A stretch of 64,000 nt of DNA from Candidatus Reidiella endopervernicosa (GCF_013343005.1 NZ_CP054491.1:248001-312000), one strand, 5' to 3'; counted from the first letter of the stretch, positions 36,525 to 46,700 are shown. The notes: generated by a model from the sequence alone, not told the origin. Numbers and translations: made by a program.

Positions 36525-36935
36525 ATGGAAATCAGACGTAAACTACTTACCTTCCTCATCACACCACTCGCACTCGTGTTGCTACTGCCGCTGCAGGCAC
36601 AGGCACAGGCAGGGGATTCGCTGAGCGGAGATGAGATCAAGACACTCTTCACCGACAAAACCTTTGACGGCGTCAATCACAACAGCGGCTCGTGCTTCAA
36701 GAACTACGCCTCTCCCAAGGGAGCCTGCCTAGTCCACTACCTCTCTGGCAAGAAGAGTGGTGAGACGGTCGAGATCGCGTGGAAGGTCAAAGGTGACATG
36801 CACTGCTGCGTTAAAAAGGGGAAGAATATCTGTGGCACCATCACCAACGAGGGTAACGGCGTCTACCACAAGATACTGGAAAATGGCGTACACCTGCAGA
36901 CCTACAGCAACGTCAACGAGGGCAATCAGCTCTAG
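36525..36935 (+). CDS. Periplasmic cysteine-containing protein, DUF995-like
   Basis: The start at 36525 gives a normal signal peptide (MEIRRKLLTFLITPLALVLL, cleavage near AQAQA); an upstream ATG at 36504 would add seven residues. The mature ~110 residues start with a DSLSGDEIKTLFTDKTF segment, then NHNSGSCFKNYASPKGACLV and KGDMHCCVKKGKNICGTITN, ending YSNVNEGNQL. The pattern (opening LSGxEI.xLF.DKTF, a beta stretch and paired cysteines) resembles DUF995-type periplasmic proteins. Function unknown. A terminator follows. Confidence 0.65.
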   Translation: MEIRRKLLTFLITPLALVLLLPLQAQAQAGDSLSGDEIKTLFTDKTFDGVNHNSGSCFKNYASPKGACLVHYLSGKKSGETVEIAWKVKGDMHCCVKKGKNICGTITNEGNGVYHKILENGVHLQTYSNVNEGNQL

Positions 36936-36950
36936 TTACAACCTGCCCAC

Positions 36951-36979
36951 AAAAAGCCCGGCCATGGCCGGGCTTTTTT
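36951..36979. terminator. Bidirectional rho-independent terminator
   Basis: The stem AAAAAGCCCGGCC / GGCCGGGCTTTTTT is a perfect palindrome with T-runs on both strands, between convergent genes. Confidence 0.93.
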
Positions 36980-36985
36980 ATCAGT

Positions 36986-37633
36986 TCATGAGAGACGATA
37001 GAGCCGCTCCACCATCGAGGTTACCCCACGCTTGGCAAATTGCGGGTTCTCCGCCAGCACATCGATCTCCTGAACCATCTCAATCTCGCTATCGGCAAAG
37101 AGTCGTCGCACCTCACCGTCATCAACCGCAAAGGGGGGACCGGACATCTCCTGCTGCGGATAGTCGAGCGTTACCAGCAGGCTTTTCGCACCGTCCGGTG
37201 TAATAGCTTTCAGGTGCGTTGCGTACCGCTCTCGCATCTCCACCGGCAGCGCCACCAGCGAGGCGCGGTCGTAGATCGCCGCCACATCGATTAGGTCGTT
37301 GGCCGTCAGATCGAAGAAGTCGCCACACAGCACTACCAGACCGTCACTCTCCCAGCGTTCAAAACCCTCCTGTGATGAACGCTCAGCAGCGATTTCGTTC
37401 TCGCTGAAAAACTGCTCAACCGCCAGCTCGCTGAGCTCCACACCGATCACCCGGTAGCCCTGCGAACGCAACCAGAGCATGTCGCGACTCTTGCCGCAGA
37501 GGGGTACGAAGATGGTGCCACCCTCAGCCACACCCAGCTGATCCCAGTACTGCTCGAGGTGCAGATTGACCTCATCCTGGTGAAAGCCGATCTCGTTGTT
37601 CTGCCAGCGTGTTTTCCAAAACTCACTGTCCAT
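36986..37633 (-). CDS. tpm: Thiopurine S-methyltransferase family protein
   Basis: The ATG at 37633 (MDSEFWKTRWQNNEIGFHQD) follows AGGAG. The 215-residue product has the TPMT features FVPLCGKSRDMLWLRSQGYR, VIGVELSELAVEQFFSENEI and GDFFDLTANDL with a class I SAM-binding fold. In bacteria these enzymes methylate sulfur, selenium or tellurium compounds, and the term tpm is used for the selenite/tellurite-resistance members. Here the substrate is not known. It is convergent with the secreted DUF995-like gene. Confidence 0.9.
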   Translation of the reverse strand: MDSEFWKTRWQNNEIGFHQDEVNLHLEQYWDQLGVAEGGTIFVPLCGKSRDMLWLRSQGYRVIGVELSELAVEQFFSENEIAAERSSQEGFERWESDGLVVLCGDFFDLTANDLIDVAAIYDRASLVALPVEMRERYATHLKAITPDGAKSLLVTLDYPQQEMSGPPFAVDDGEVRRLFADSEIEMVQEIDVLAENPQFAKRGVTSMVERLYRLS

Positions 37634-37703
37634 CGTGTGACTCCTCATGTTCGTTGCCCAGCAGTTGCTCGAGCAGCGTTTCGCTCGACTCATCCGCCTT
37701 GAT

Positions 37704-38127
37704 CTATTCTACCGCCGTCCAGCTCATATCATTCTCCAACCGATAGCTGCCCAGATAGGCGTGCGGCGGCTCGCCCCACTCCTGCGGCGAGAGCATCGAG
37801 AAGTAACGCTCACCGCCCCTTCTGGTAGAGGTGGTAGCGCTTGCCGGGTTGGCGACTAAAATTGCAGCGTGCACGGTGCAGTAGCTGATCACGTTGCGCA
37901 CGCTCCAGCACCCGGCGCGCCTGCTGCTGCAGCGTCTGCATCTGATCGGCAATCACCTTCAGCTTCGCATGGGTCACATTGCCGAGCTGTTTGTCCGCCT
38001 CGGCGATCTCACGGGCCATATCGACCAGCTCGGTAGCGGGCGCCATGCGACTCACCGGATAGGGTGCCGTACGATCAGATCCGCTGTGCGCCTCACCGGC
38101 AAACCTTTTCAACTTCCCCTTATCCAA
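37704..38127 (-). pseudogene. DUF2452 protein, frameshifted
   Basis: A TTG at 38127 after GAGGAGT starts DKGKLKRFAGEAHSGSDRTA, and the frame runs through MAPATELVDMAREIAEADKQ and CNFSRQPGKRYHLYQKG. At about 37818 one base is lost or gained, and the next frame gives GERYFSMLSPQEWGE and PHAYLGSYRLENDMSWTAVE to a stop at 37704. The full set of DUF2452 segments (LYHxP-like CNFxRxPGxxYHLYxxxxGxxYFSMLSPxEWG) is present. Function unknown. The start overlaps the end of the upstream membrane-protein gene by eight bases, indicating coupling. Confidence 0.82.
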
Positions 38128-38641
38128 CGGCCGACTCCTCGAGATTTGCCTCAGGATAGCGCGCAACCAACCCATCCGGCAGCTCACCACCTGATGCCTG
38201 GTTGATCGCGTTCGATTCAAGATAGAAGTTGATCATCACCATGATCAGTACCGGCATGATGGCGATGCGGATAAAGACCGTCTGCAGAATCTGCTGCATA
38301 TGGGGATCACTGCTACCGAGCGAGAGCAGTGTGCCGACACCAAACAGCCCCAGGGCCACCCCGTAGGCGATCAGCAACATTCGGTAACGACCTAGCGCCA
38401 ATCGCCAATGCAGACGCAGAAACCAGGGTTCACCACTCCGTTCCAGAGCACGGCTACGCAACCAGGTATAGAGCATCACTGAGAGAGAGAGGCTTAGTGG
38501 CAGCAACAAGCCCCACACACCGACATCGAGCGCAATCGAGGCCGGGGTCATCAATAGATGAAACAGCGCCAGATTAAGCATAAAAAGCTCATGCGGCAGG
38601 CGTGCCCGCTTACACAGTGCGGTATCAACATCGAGCTTCAT
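38120..38641 (-). CDS. Four-helix inner-membrane protein, unknown function
   Basis: A 173-residue protein with hydrophobic helices (LPHELFMLNLALFHLLMTPA, LDVGVWGLLLPLSLSLSVML, LLIAYGVALGLFGVGTLLSL, TVFIRIAIMPVLIMVMINFY) and no known motif. It looks like a small inner-membrane protein that precedes the DUF2452 gene with an eight-base overlap, so the two are translated together. I do not recognise it. Confidence 0.75.
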   Translation of the reverse strand: MKLDVDTALCKRARLPHELFMLNLALFHLLMTPASIALDVGVWGLLLPLSLSLSVMLYTWLRSRALERSGEPWFLRLHWRLALGRYRMLLIAYGVALGLFGVGTLLSLGSSDPHMQQILQTVFIRIAIMPVLIMVMINFYLESNAINQASGGELPDGLVARYPEANLEESAVG

Positions 38642-38760
38642 TGGGGACTCTCCAGAGCACTCATCAGATTTGAGGCCACTTTGCGCAGACGGACAACCTC
38701 AACTAACCTACATAAGCGTTAAATGATATACCAAACAGGCCACTCAAGGAGATCGGAGAG

Positions 38761-38976
38761 ATGAATCTACTCGCAAACAATGTCGGCAAGGTCGATCGTA
38801 CGGTTCGTGTCGTTCTAGGCGTCCTGTTGATCGCCAACGTCTTTATCGCTATTCAGCACCCGGTCGGCTGGCTCGGCGTAATTATGGTCATCACAGGAGC
38901 CTTTGGCATCTGCCCGATCTACTCACTGCTCGGCGTCAACACCAAATCGGCAGCAGAGAAGATCGGCTTGAAGTAG
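38761..38976 (+). CDS. DUF2892 inner-membrane protein
   Basis: A 71-residue protein, MNLLANNVGKVDRTVRVVLG, with two transmembrane helices (VLGVLLIANVFIAI and VIMVITGAFGICPIYSLLG) and the conserved CPIY. This is the DUF2892 / YgaP-like membrane domain, often fused to or next to rhodanese domains in sulfur metabolism. Here it stands alone. GGAGATCGGAGAG precedes the start. Confidence 0.85.
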   Translation: MNLLANNVGKVDRTVRVVLGVLLIANVFIAIQHPVGWLGVIMVITGAFGICPIYSLLGVNTKSAAEKIGLK

Positions 38977-39044
38977 ACTATGCCCCTCATCAAATCAACT
39001 GCTGTGCCTCTCTGCAGCGGTTGATACACCCAAGGAGCTATAGC

Positions 39045-39440
39045 GTGTCCATCAAGTCGATCTCAACCGCCTTTACCACCAAAAACCTCGATCAGTGTCG
39101 CGACTTCTACACCAAATATTTCGATGCCACGATCACCTTCGACAGCGGGCAGTACCTCAATCTTGAGTTTGGTGACAGACAGAATTCGCTGCAGTTCATG
39201 AAGCCGATGCTGCCGCAACAACCCTTCTCTTCGGGCGGCGGCCTGATGTACAACATTGAGGTCGAGGATGTCGACGCCGAACACCAGCGCCTGAGTCAGG
39301 CGGGTCTGGAAGCCGTGATGGCAATCGAGGACCACCCCTGGGGAGATCGCGGCTTTGCGGTACGCGACCCTAACGGAATCCTGCTCTATATCAACTCACC
39401 CCGCGAACCGAGCGAGGAGTTCAAGCAGCACTACAAGTAG
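39045..39440 (+). CDS. Glyoxalase/VOC-fold protein
   Basis: The GTG at 39045 follows AAGGAG with proper spacing. The 131-residue product has the VOC fold: ISTAFTTKNLDQCRDFYTKY, FDATITFDSGQYLNLEFGDR, GLMYNIEVEDVDAEHQRLSQ and GDRGFAVRDPNGILLYINSP. It is like glyoxalase/bleomycin-resistance and dioxygenase relatives. The metal-binding residues are not clear, so it may bind a small molecule without catalysis. It stands alone. Confidence 0.82.
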   Translation: MSIKSISTAFTTKNLDQCRDFYTKYFDATITFDSGQYLNLEFGDRQNSLQFMKPMLPQQPFSSGGGLMYNIEVEDVDAEHQRLSQAGLEAVMAIEDHPWGDRGFAVRDPNGILLYINSPREPSEEFKQHYK

Positions 39441-39527
39441 CCACTAGTAGAAACATGTAGTGTAAAAGAGGTTCAGGCTCCCGAGCCTGGTGCATCTAGC
39501 CGCACACTCTAGCGCTGCTCCACCTCG

Positions 39528-40931
39528 CTATCCCCCGCTATTCACAACCACAGGAGGAGGGTTTGATTCGACCCACTGCTCAAATGCCACATCGAGATTA
39601 CGTGCCGCCTCCTTCCAGGAGTTCTTACGCGTCTGCCTGAAGAAGCGCATTGATGGATACCAGGGGCTATCTTCTCGATCTCTCATCCATCGCCAGTCAG
39701 GGGCATAGATGAGTAGCGTCCATACCGGTACACCCAGTGCGCCCGCCTGATGGGCCGCAGCGGTATCGATGGTAATAAACAGATCCATCTCCTTTAGCAA
39801 CAGACTGGAATCGTAAAAATCGCTGATCTCAGGGCTGAGATCGTTGACCAGCCAGCTCATTCCTTGCTTGTGCGGATCGGCTGAATTCTTGCCCAGCTGA
39901 AAACTGTAGAAGGAGACACCGGGGTGTCTCAGCAAAGGTGTCATGTGCTCAAACGGGATAGAACGATTGGGGTCGGGTTTTCCGGTCCAGAGCAACCCCA
40001 CCTTGAGCCAGGTGCCGCGTCTCATCGGCAGCTCAGGTTTCCTGTCCCGCTCATCGACCTGCAGGTAGGGCACCTCATCCTGCATCACATCATCGAGTGA
40101 GAGATTTAAAATGGCGGGCACACTGGTGACCAAAACGTAGTAATCGAACGGTGGTGGCTCGACATCTTTATCGACAATCTCCACCTCGGTGGTCATATGT
40201 GCCAGTTGGTGCGCCAGCTCAGGCGGCGATTGCACAATCACCTCGGCACCCAACGCCTTTAGCCGGGGAATAAAGCGTACAAAGTTGATCACATCGCCAA
40301 AACGCTGCTCGTAGGTGAGCACAATACGCTTACCTTCCAGTGACTCCCCCTTCCACTCCGGACCATCAAGGCGGTGTACAAAGGTTCCGGGCAGACGCCA
40401 ACGGGTCTCATAATCTTTCCACGCCGCCTGATAGTCGCCCATGGTCAATCGATCAAGTGAGCGCACCCACTCCGCCACGACTTGGTACTCCTTCTCCTTA
40501 TCGCTCTTAGCCGTTCCAGCAACCACATGGTCAAAGTGGCCGAGCGACTCCTCATTACGGTTCATACCGCGCAGCATCATGCCCGCCTGGTGGTGCGCCT
40601 CGAGGTGACCGGGCTGCAGCTCCACGACCTTTTCGAACGCCTCCACCGCCTCTTCGGCTCTGCCGCTCGAGGAGAGTAGTCGCGCAAGATTCAGCCAGAT
40701 CTGCGGATGTTTGGGCAGAATAATCGAGGCGCGCTGCATTGAGACGATCGCCGCATCACGATAGCCCATATTCTCGAAACAGGCCCCGAGCAGGGCGTAG
40801 GCGTGCCAGTTGCTCGGCTGGGCAAAGGAGACGGTAATAAACTTCTGCACCGCCTCCTGATAGGCCTCCTTATCGAAGAGCGCCTTGGCCTCATTGAAGA
40901 GATCCGTTACGTTCACACGGGTTTTAGACAT
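39528..40931 (-). CDS. TPR protein with glycosyltransferase-like C-terminal domain
   Basis: A 467-residue protein. Residues 1-165 hold four or five TPR units (for example AYALLGACFENMGYRDAAIV; LARLLSSSGRAEEAVEAFEK). The rest resembles the GT-B fold transferases fused to TPRs (GT9/GT41-like): GKRIVLTYEQRFGDVINFVR, VGLLWTGKPDPNRSIPFEHM, YSFQLGKNS, ITIDTAAAHQAGALGVPVWT and DWRWMRDREDSPWYPSMRFF. Such proteins glycosylate other proteins, in some systems large adhesins. The gene lies immediately downstream of the inverse autotransporter, separated by a terminator, and this position suggests, but does not prove, that the autotransporter is a substrate. Confidence 0.82.
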   Translation of the reverse strand: MSKTRVNVTDLFNEAKALFDKEAYQEAVQKFITVSFAQPSNWHAYALLGACFENMGYRDAAIVSMQRASIILPKHPQIWLNLARLLSSSGRAEEAVEAFEKVVELQPGHLEAHHQAGMMLRGMNRNEESLGHFDHVVAGTAKSDKEKEYQVVAEWVRSLDRLTMGDYQAAWKDYETRWRLPGTFVHRLDGPEWKGESLEGKRIVLTYEQRFGDVINFVRFIPRLKALGAEVIVQSPPELAHQLAHMTTEVEIVDKDVEPPPFDYYVLVTSVPAILNLSLDDVMQDEVPYLQVDERDRKPELPMRRGTWLKVGLLWTGKPDPNRSIPFEHMTPLLRHPGVSFYSFQLGKNSADPHKQGMSWLVNDLSPEISDFYDSSLLLKEMDLFITIDTAAAHQAGALGVPVWTLLIYAPDWRWMRDREDSPWYPSMRFFRQTRKNSWKEAARNLDVAFEQWVESNPPPVVVNSGG

Positions 40932-40953
40932 GTCTGTGGTTTCTTCCCTAGAT

Positions 40954-40983
40954 AAAAAAAGGCCCCCGGCAAAGCCGGAGGCA
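40954..40983 (-). terminator. Rho-independent terminator after the autotransporter gene
   Basis: On the minus strand, GCCTCCGGC / GCCGGGGGC with a TTT loop is followed by a run of T. It lies about 30 bases after the end of the inverse autotransporter gene. Confidence 0.88.
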
Positions 40984-43535
40984 CTCTTTGGTCGATCAAC
41001 GAATAGCGCTTCGGCTACGGTACATTTGTGACAATCGTACCGTCAGGCAGGGTCACCGTCTGCTCGGTATCACTACTCTCGTCGAGCACCACATCGTCGT
41101 AGTTATCTTCGATGTTCGTGTCGGTCAGATCGACTGTCTGGGTCGAGGTAGAACCATCATAGGTGATATTCGAGAAGTAGGCGCCGCCCGGTGCACCATT
41201 GAAGATGATCTCACCATCGGTCAGGTTAATCGTCTGCTCGGCATTTGCCAGGCTACCGTAACCGTAGGCGTGTCCAGCAAGACCACCACCCGCGTTATCG
41301 GTGATCAGCGTATTTTCAAGCGTCACTGTCTGCGCACCATAGGTACCAAGATTTCCGTACGCACCCTCGCTCTCCACTCTGTTGTAGATGTAGACACCCT
41401 CCTCGGCGTTATGGCGACTGATCAGGCCATCAGCAGAAACATCCTGTAGCGCCACACCACCACCGTACGCATTGTTGTAGATGTAGAGTCCTTCATCGTG
41501 AGCGCCCGCCAATTCGACATTGGTCAGGGTGACGGTCTGGTCTGCAGTGCTACCGTATGCGGTATCGGGATTCGTTGAAGCATTTACAATATAGATCTCC
41601 TGATCACCTGCGCCGGTGACAGTGATATTGGTCAAATCGATATCCATCGTTGCCATGGAGCCTGATCCAGAGCCATAACTGCCATAACCGCCATAACCGC
41701 CATAACCGCCATAACCGCCATCATCGGTCGAGTTGTAGATATAGATCCCTTCGTACTCAGAACCGTGTGAGACGAAGCCCTCAATGGTGCTATCGCTCAT
41801 GTTCGCCGTTCCACCATAGGAGGCAGTATTGCGGATGATGAGTGCCTCTTCATCGGTGGTCGCCTCGACATTACTGATATCGAAACTCATCGAACCGTAA
41901 GCATTATCACCCTCAGCACGGTTGTAGATGTAGACACTCTCCTCCTCGGTAACAATATCGAGATTATCGAAGGTGGAGTTCATCGTTGCCGTGGCATCAC
42001 CCCCAGCACCATAGGCGTTATCACGCGCCCAGTTATAGAGGTAGAGGCCGTCATTATCCTCACTGCGGATCAACAGGTCATTACCGACATTAGTCTGGGT
42101 CGAGGTGACATTACCTGTCGCGCCATAACCCACACCGGCATAGTTATACAGATAAACTACTGCGGCACCCTCATTATAGATATCAACGTCATTGAAGGTG
42201 TTGTTCTGTGTCGCAAAGACATTACCACTACCGTAACCAGAGCTACCCTGGTTTGTTGCCATAATGCCGATATCACTCGAATCGGTATTATTCAGGTAGC
42301 CATCGGTGACGATATTGGTCTGGGTGGCCGTTGATGTTCCACTGCCGTAATCACCGGTCCAGGCGTAGTTGTAGAAATCGAGGACATCATCCTCGGTGAT
42401 CAGATAGATATCTTCCAACGTATTGGTCGAGGTTGCAGTCGCACTGTTATCCCCATGTGCATAGGAGTAGTTGTAGAAGATTGCACCCTCATCATTCTCG
42501 ACATAGTGCTCTTCAAGACCGGTGGCATCGATTGACTGGGTGGCCAGCGTATCGGCATCGTAGCTGTGGGCGTAGTTGTAACCGCGAACGATGTCGTAGT
42601 CAGACGTGTAACCACGGAGCTGATCAATGGTAACTAGCTGGGTAGCAGTGGCGTCAACCGCATGGTTAGAGAGTGTTACCACTTCATCGTAGACATAGAC
42701 AAACTCGACATCGGCCATATCGACCATCTGTAAAGCGAGCGCATCTTCACCGTAGGCGTAATTGTAGACATATGCCAAATCTTCCTGGGCGATACCGAGA
42801 TAGAAGTTATTGAATTCGATGGTCTGGGTCGCAGTCGGCGTACCGCCATCGGCACTGTTCTCATCCCTGGCAATGTTATAGATATAGAAGGCGCCCGAGC
42901 TCTGCATCTCATGGAAGTTTGAATCGACCACAGAGAGATCGGAGGTGGCGTTCGCGACACTGCCATCCGCGCCGTTGGTATAGGCGTAGTTGTAGGCGTA
43001 GAACGCCGCGCCACTACCATCGGTCATGTTCAGCTCAAGATCGTTGATATCGATAGTCTGATTTGCAGTCGCCTTCGAGGCGTTGGTGTTGTCATAACCG
43101 AAGGCGTAGTTGTAGAAACGTCCGGTATCATCATCAACGGCCAGGAAGTCGTTATCGGCGATGGTGAACTCCTGATCAGCAAACGCACCATAGTCGCCCT
43201 CGGCATAGGCGTAGTTGTAGGCGTAGATACCGTCACCCTCGGTGGTCAGGATATTACCCGTCAGGGTGAAGTCCTGATAGCACTTCCGCCTCGGTAACCA
43301 CCGTATGCATTGGACCTGTTTTCAGCAAAGATCGCTGCATCGCCTGATTCTTCACTGACAAAGCTGTTATCGGTTATCTGAAATTCTGGGTCACACTACC
43401 GTAATCATCTGCAGTGTTATAGGCAATGATCGCCCGTTTGAAATCCATGAAACGGTTATTCGAGATAGTGACGTTCTGAGTACCTCGCTGGCATCATCAC
43501 TCAGGATGTAGATCGGATTTGCAACCTCGAAGAAC

Positions 43536-43816
43536 CGGGGAGTCGCTATTTTTGCGAAAGTTTGTTTTGGGCATCCAAGCCCAAGCAAACAGCAAAACTT
43601 AACGCGACCGTTTATGCCTTCGGCGCCCCGACCGTCCTGCGTACGTTGCGTAATCACCTCTTCGCGGCTCTACACAACTCCCTCAGTGACTCTACGCCGA
43701 CATAAAGCCGCTGCTGCATCTTCTTCGTCGTCCGCTCGCGCTCTCAACTACGAATAGGCAGACGGCGTCGACTATCGGGGACTAACCGCCCTCACTTCGC
43801 TCTCCATGGCGGTCAG
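43536..43816 (+). mobile_element. ~280-bp repeat, copy 7 (host: inverse autotransporter passenger, antisense)
   Basis: Follows host GAAGAAC and is followed by a repeated CG at 43817-43818. Antisense to the gene. The host reads NNERFFEV when the repeat and one CG are removed. The site GAACCGTTC is palindromic around the CG. TAGGCAG variant. Confidence 0.93.
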
Positions 43817-45240
43817 CGTTCGTTGTTGCTGATCGTACCGGTGGTGGTGCCGCCCGAGAGGCGTGCAATGCTGATCGCAGAACCGTAGACGTTTCCTTCA
43901 CCGCCCTCCATGTTGAAATCGAGGAAGCGGTTGTCGTGGATGTTGAACGTACCGACATCCTCCGCGTAGATAGCGGTAATACCGTAACCGCTTGCACCGT
44001 AAGGAGCGGCGTTATCGTTGTTGAATTCGATACCGGCAACCTCGTTACCGTCTGCGAGGGTGACCAGAGTGAGATCATTACCGTCTGTCGTGGTGATCTC
44101 CGGTAGTCGCCGTCACCGCCGATACCGTAGAGATCAAAACCTTCACCGATCAGCATCTGGCCGTCGCGCAGGGTCCAGCCAGCGCCGGTATCGTAGGCGC
44201 TAGCGTCATCATCGCTGTCGCCCTCATGCACATAGATCATCGCATTGTCGGTGGTACCGCAGTCACCCGCCTTACAGTTGGCGATGGTCTTGTAGGGGTA
44301 CTCGTAGCTGCCATCTTCGGTCGACTCTTCCGAGGAGCTGTCGATGTGGATAACCCCTGCTCCAGGGGAGACGTCAACCGTACTATTCAGATCAGTTCTG
44401 AGGTGATCCGGAACGCCAGCAGTGGTCTTAACATCGATATCACGATGGACCAGCTGCATCATGCGCTCGGAGAGGGTGCGCTTGCCGCCACCAGACGCCC
44501 TGCCAAAGGAGTAACGGATCTCACCACGGATCTCGGAACCGAACAGGTCATCATCCTGCGCAGCGAGACCGATCGAGAGGTTTTTACGCAGAAAGGAGGT
44601 AAGGCGAAGCGACACACCATCGACATCACCCGCCGCGTCTCCCTCGAAGTGGTAACCACCGATGTGGATCCAGTTCTCATCCAGACCGATACCATGCAGT
44701 GCAAAGGAGCGTCCCGCTTCAATATCGAGCCCCTCGAGTGCCTCTTCAAAGATACCGTTGGCGTAGAGCTTGTTACCGGAGAAGGAGCCGTTGGTGCCAC
44801 CGACACCAACCAGGTATCGATCTGAGAGTGGGTAGTAGTAGTTACCGCGCAGCTCCCAGTCATCCATCAGCATCTCCGCACCGGCGGTCAGCTGATTGTG
44901 GTCACGATCGGTGCTGCTCTTGCGATGATCGAATGCACCGAAGAGACCGAAGATGGAGCTACGATTGCTGTTAAACCAGCGATGGCCGAAGGCAAGGTTG
45001 TACTCGGAGGCGGTATTGTCATCGAGCCAGAAGCGGCCATCGACAAAGCTCATCGAATCATTGTTTTTTCTAAACGGCACCATCGCCGCGATACCACCAC
45101 GATGGCGAGGATCACCCGGGCTCAGAAAGACCTCAACATTGGCCTGAAAATCCTCGGCACGCGCGATGTTGGTCATGCTATTGGTAACAATGGCCGTAGC
45201 AACTGCGGTTGCAATGACAGACTTTCTGGGAAGCACTTTC

Positions 45241-45520
45241 CGGGAGTCGCTATTTTTGCGAAAGTTTGTTTTGGGCATCCAAGCCCAAGCAAACAGCAAA
45301 ACTTCACGCGACCGTTTATGCCTGCGGCGCCTCGACCGTCCTGCGTACGTTGCGTAATCACCTCTTCGCTGCTCTACACAACTCCCTCAGTGACTCTACG
45401 CCGACATAAAGCCGCTGCTGCATCTTCTCCGTCGTTCGCTCGCGCTCTCAACTACGAATATACAGACGGCGTCGACTATCGGGGACTAACCGCCCTCACT
45501 TCGCTCTCCATGGCGGTCAG
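45241..45520 (+). mobile_element. ~280-bp repeat, copy 8 (host: inverse autotransporter signal peptide, antisense)
   Basis: Begins CGGGAGTCGC (one G short) after host CACTTTC and is followed by a repeated CG at 45521-45522. Antisense to the gene, inside the long signal peptide. Joining GTT CGG AAA restores the frame SPVVVRKVLPRKS. TATACAG variant. Confidence 0.92.
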
Positions 45521-45772
45521 CGAACGACTACTGGCGATGATGACCGGCTCTTCTTGCTCATGGATGACATCCTGTGTTTTTAAACCCATGCGGGAAATTG
45601 GTTTCACGGTAGATTTTTTTATCAAAAACGCGCGGATATACTCCAGCAAATACGTGATTGCCATCACACTTTTCAAGACGTCAGCAGATGTCAGGCATAA
45701 CAATAAATATCAGCCTAATATCGGACCCGTCACCCCCCCTGATGGCATCACCCGTTACTAAAATAGTGAAGC

Positions 45773-46700
45773 ATGCTCACGGCCAACACCATTACTGGTC
45801 TTTTTTACGGCCGCCCCACTACTCAGCATCGTGCCCGGTGCTGATAACATCTTTGTACTGACCCAGTCGGCTTTCTACGGTGCTCGTGCCGACGTTGTCG
45901 TCACACTGGTTCACTGCAGCGGGCTGCTGCTGCACACTGCAGCCGTCACCCTCGCAGTAGCGGTGCCGCTCAAGACCAATCCGTTCGCCTTTACCCTGCT
46001 GCAACTCGGTGGTGCACTCTATCTGCTCTATCTGCTCTATCTGCTCTATCTCGCCTGGCGAGCGATCCACGCCTCTATTCGACATATTGGCGCAGAGCAC
46101 CCATCTTCCTGCCATTTCCCACGCTCTACCGACGCGGCATCATCATGAACATTACCAATCCGAAGGTCTCGATCCTCTTCCTCGCACTGCTGCCGCAGTT
46201 TATCGATCCGAAGGCGGCCGGGGAGTCGCTATTTTTGCGAAAGTTTGTTTTGGGCATTCAAGCCCAAGCAAACAGCAAAACTTCACGCGACCGTTTATGC
46301 CTGCGGCGCCCCGACCGTCCTGCGTACGTTGCGTAATCACCTCTTCGCGGCTCTACACAACTCCCTCAGTGACTCTACGCCGACATAAAGCCGCTGCTGC
46401 ATCTTCTTCGTCGTCCGCTCGCACTCTCAACTACGAATATGCAGACGGCGTCGACTATCGGGGACTAACCGCCCTCACTTCGCTCTCCATGGCGGTCAGC
46501 GGTAGTGCCGAGCTGCAGATGTTGCTGCTGGGCGCGATCTTTATCGTCGCCGCCCTGCTGGCATTCGGCTCAGTAGTACAGATAACGGGAAAATTGAGGC
46601 ACGGCTTCAACAGTCCCTCCGTGCACAGAAGGTGCTGAACGGGATCGCAGCCGTTGTCTATCTACTGATGGCGTTACGGCTCGGCACGACTCTGAGCTGA
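45773..46700 (+). pseudogene. LysE-family exporter split by repeat copy 9, frameshifted
   Basis: Read across frames: MLTANT, then LVFFTAAPLLSIVPGADNIF, VLTQSAFYGARADVVVTLVH, TLLQLGGALYLLYLLYLLYL with AWRAIHAS, then LYRRGIIMNITNPKVSILFL, ALLPQFIDPKAA, repeat copy 9, GSAELQMLLLGAIFIVAALL and GKIEARLQQSLRAQKVLNGI to ALRLGTTLS. This is a LysE/RhtB amino-acid exporter with the PGAD and NPK motifs. At least three single-base shifts (about 45795, 46115 and 46590) break it in addition to the repeat. The host frame at the repeat itself is restored by removal of the repeat plus one CG (AAGSAELQ). A TCTATCTGC triplet repeat (LLYLLYLLY) at about 46017-46050 may be an expanded tandem repeat. Confidence 0.78.
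46219..46499 (+). mobile_element. ~280-bp repeat, copy 9 (host: LysE gene)
   Basis: Follows host AAGGCGGC and is followed by a repeated CG at 46500-46501. Sense to the host. It carries a TATGCAG variant, intermediate between TATACAG and TAGGCAG, and CGCACTCTCAAC in place of CGCGCTCTCAAC. The frame through its right half stays open into the downstream LysE part. Confidence 0.93.

Larger units (their letters stand above)
41015..45561 (-). pseudogene. Inverse autotransporter adhesin, split by repeat copies 7 and 8 and frameshifted
   Basis: The ATG at 45561 starts MSKKSRSSSPVVV; after copy 8 the signal peptide continues RKSVIATAVATAIVTNSMTN and IARA. An inverse-autotransporter beta domain follows (FLSPGDPRHRGGIAAMVPFR, YNLAFGHRWFNSNRSSIFGL, GNYYYPLSDRYLVGVGG, NKLYANGIFEEALEG), like the intimin/invasin barrel. 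The long passenger is a repetitive right-handed beta helix. Copy 7 interrupts it after TTTGTISNNE. Apparent single-base shifts occur near 44103, 43485, 43388 and 43278. The end at 41015 (DGTIVTNVP) lacks a C-terminal barrel, as expected for this class. The frame is restored at both repeats by removal with one CG. Passenger repeats of ~40 residues carry YNYA/YNRA ladders and a YGGYGGYGGYGSYG tract. The passenger should reach out of the cell for adhesion. Confidence 0.82.
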
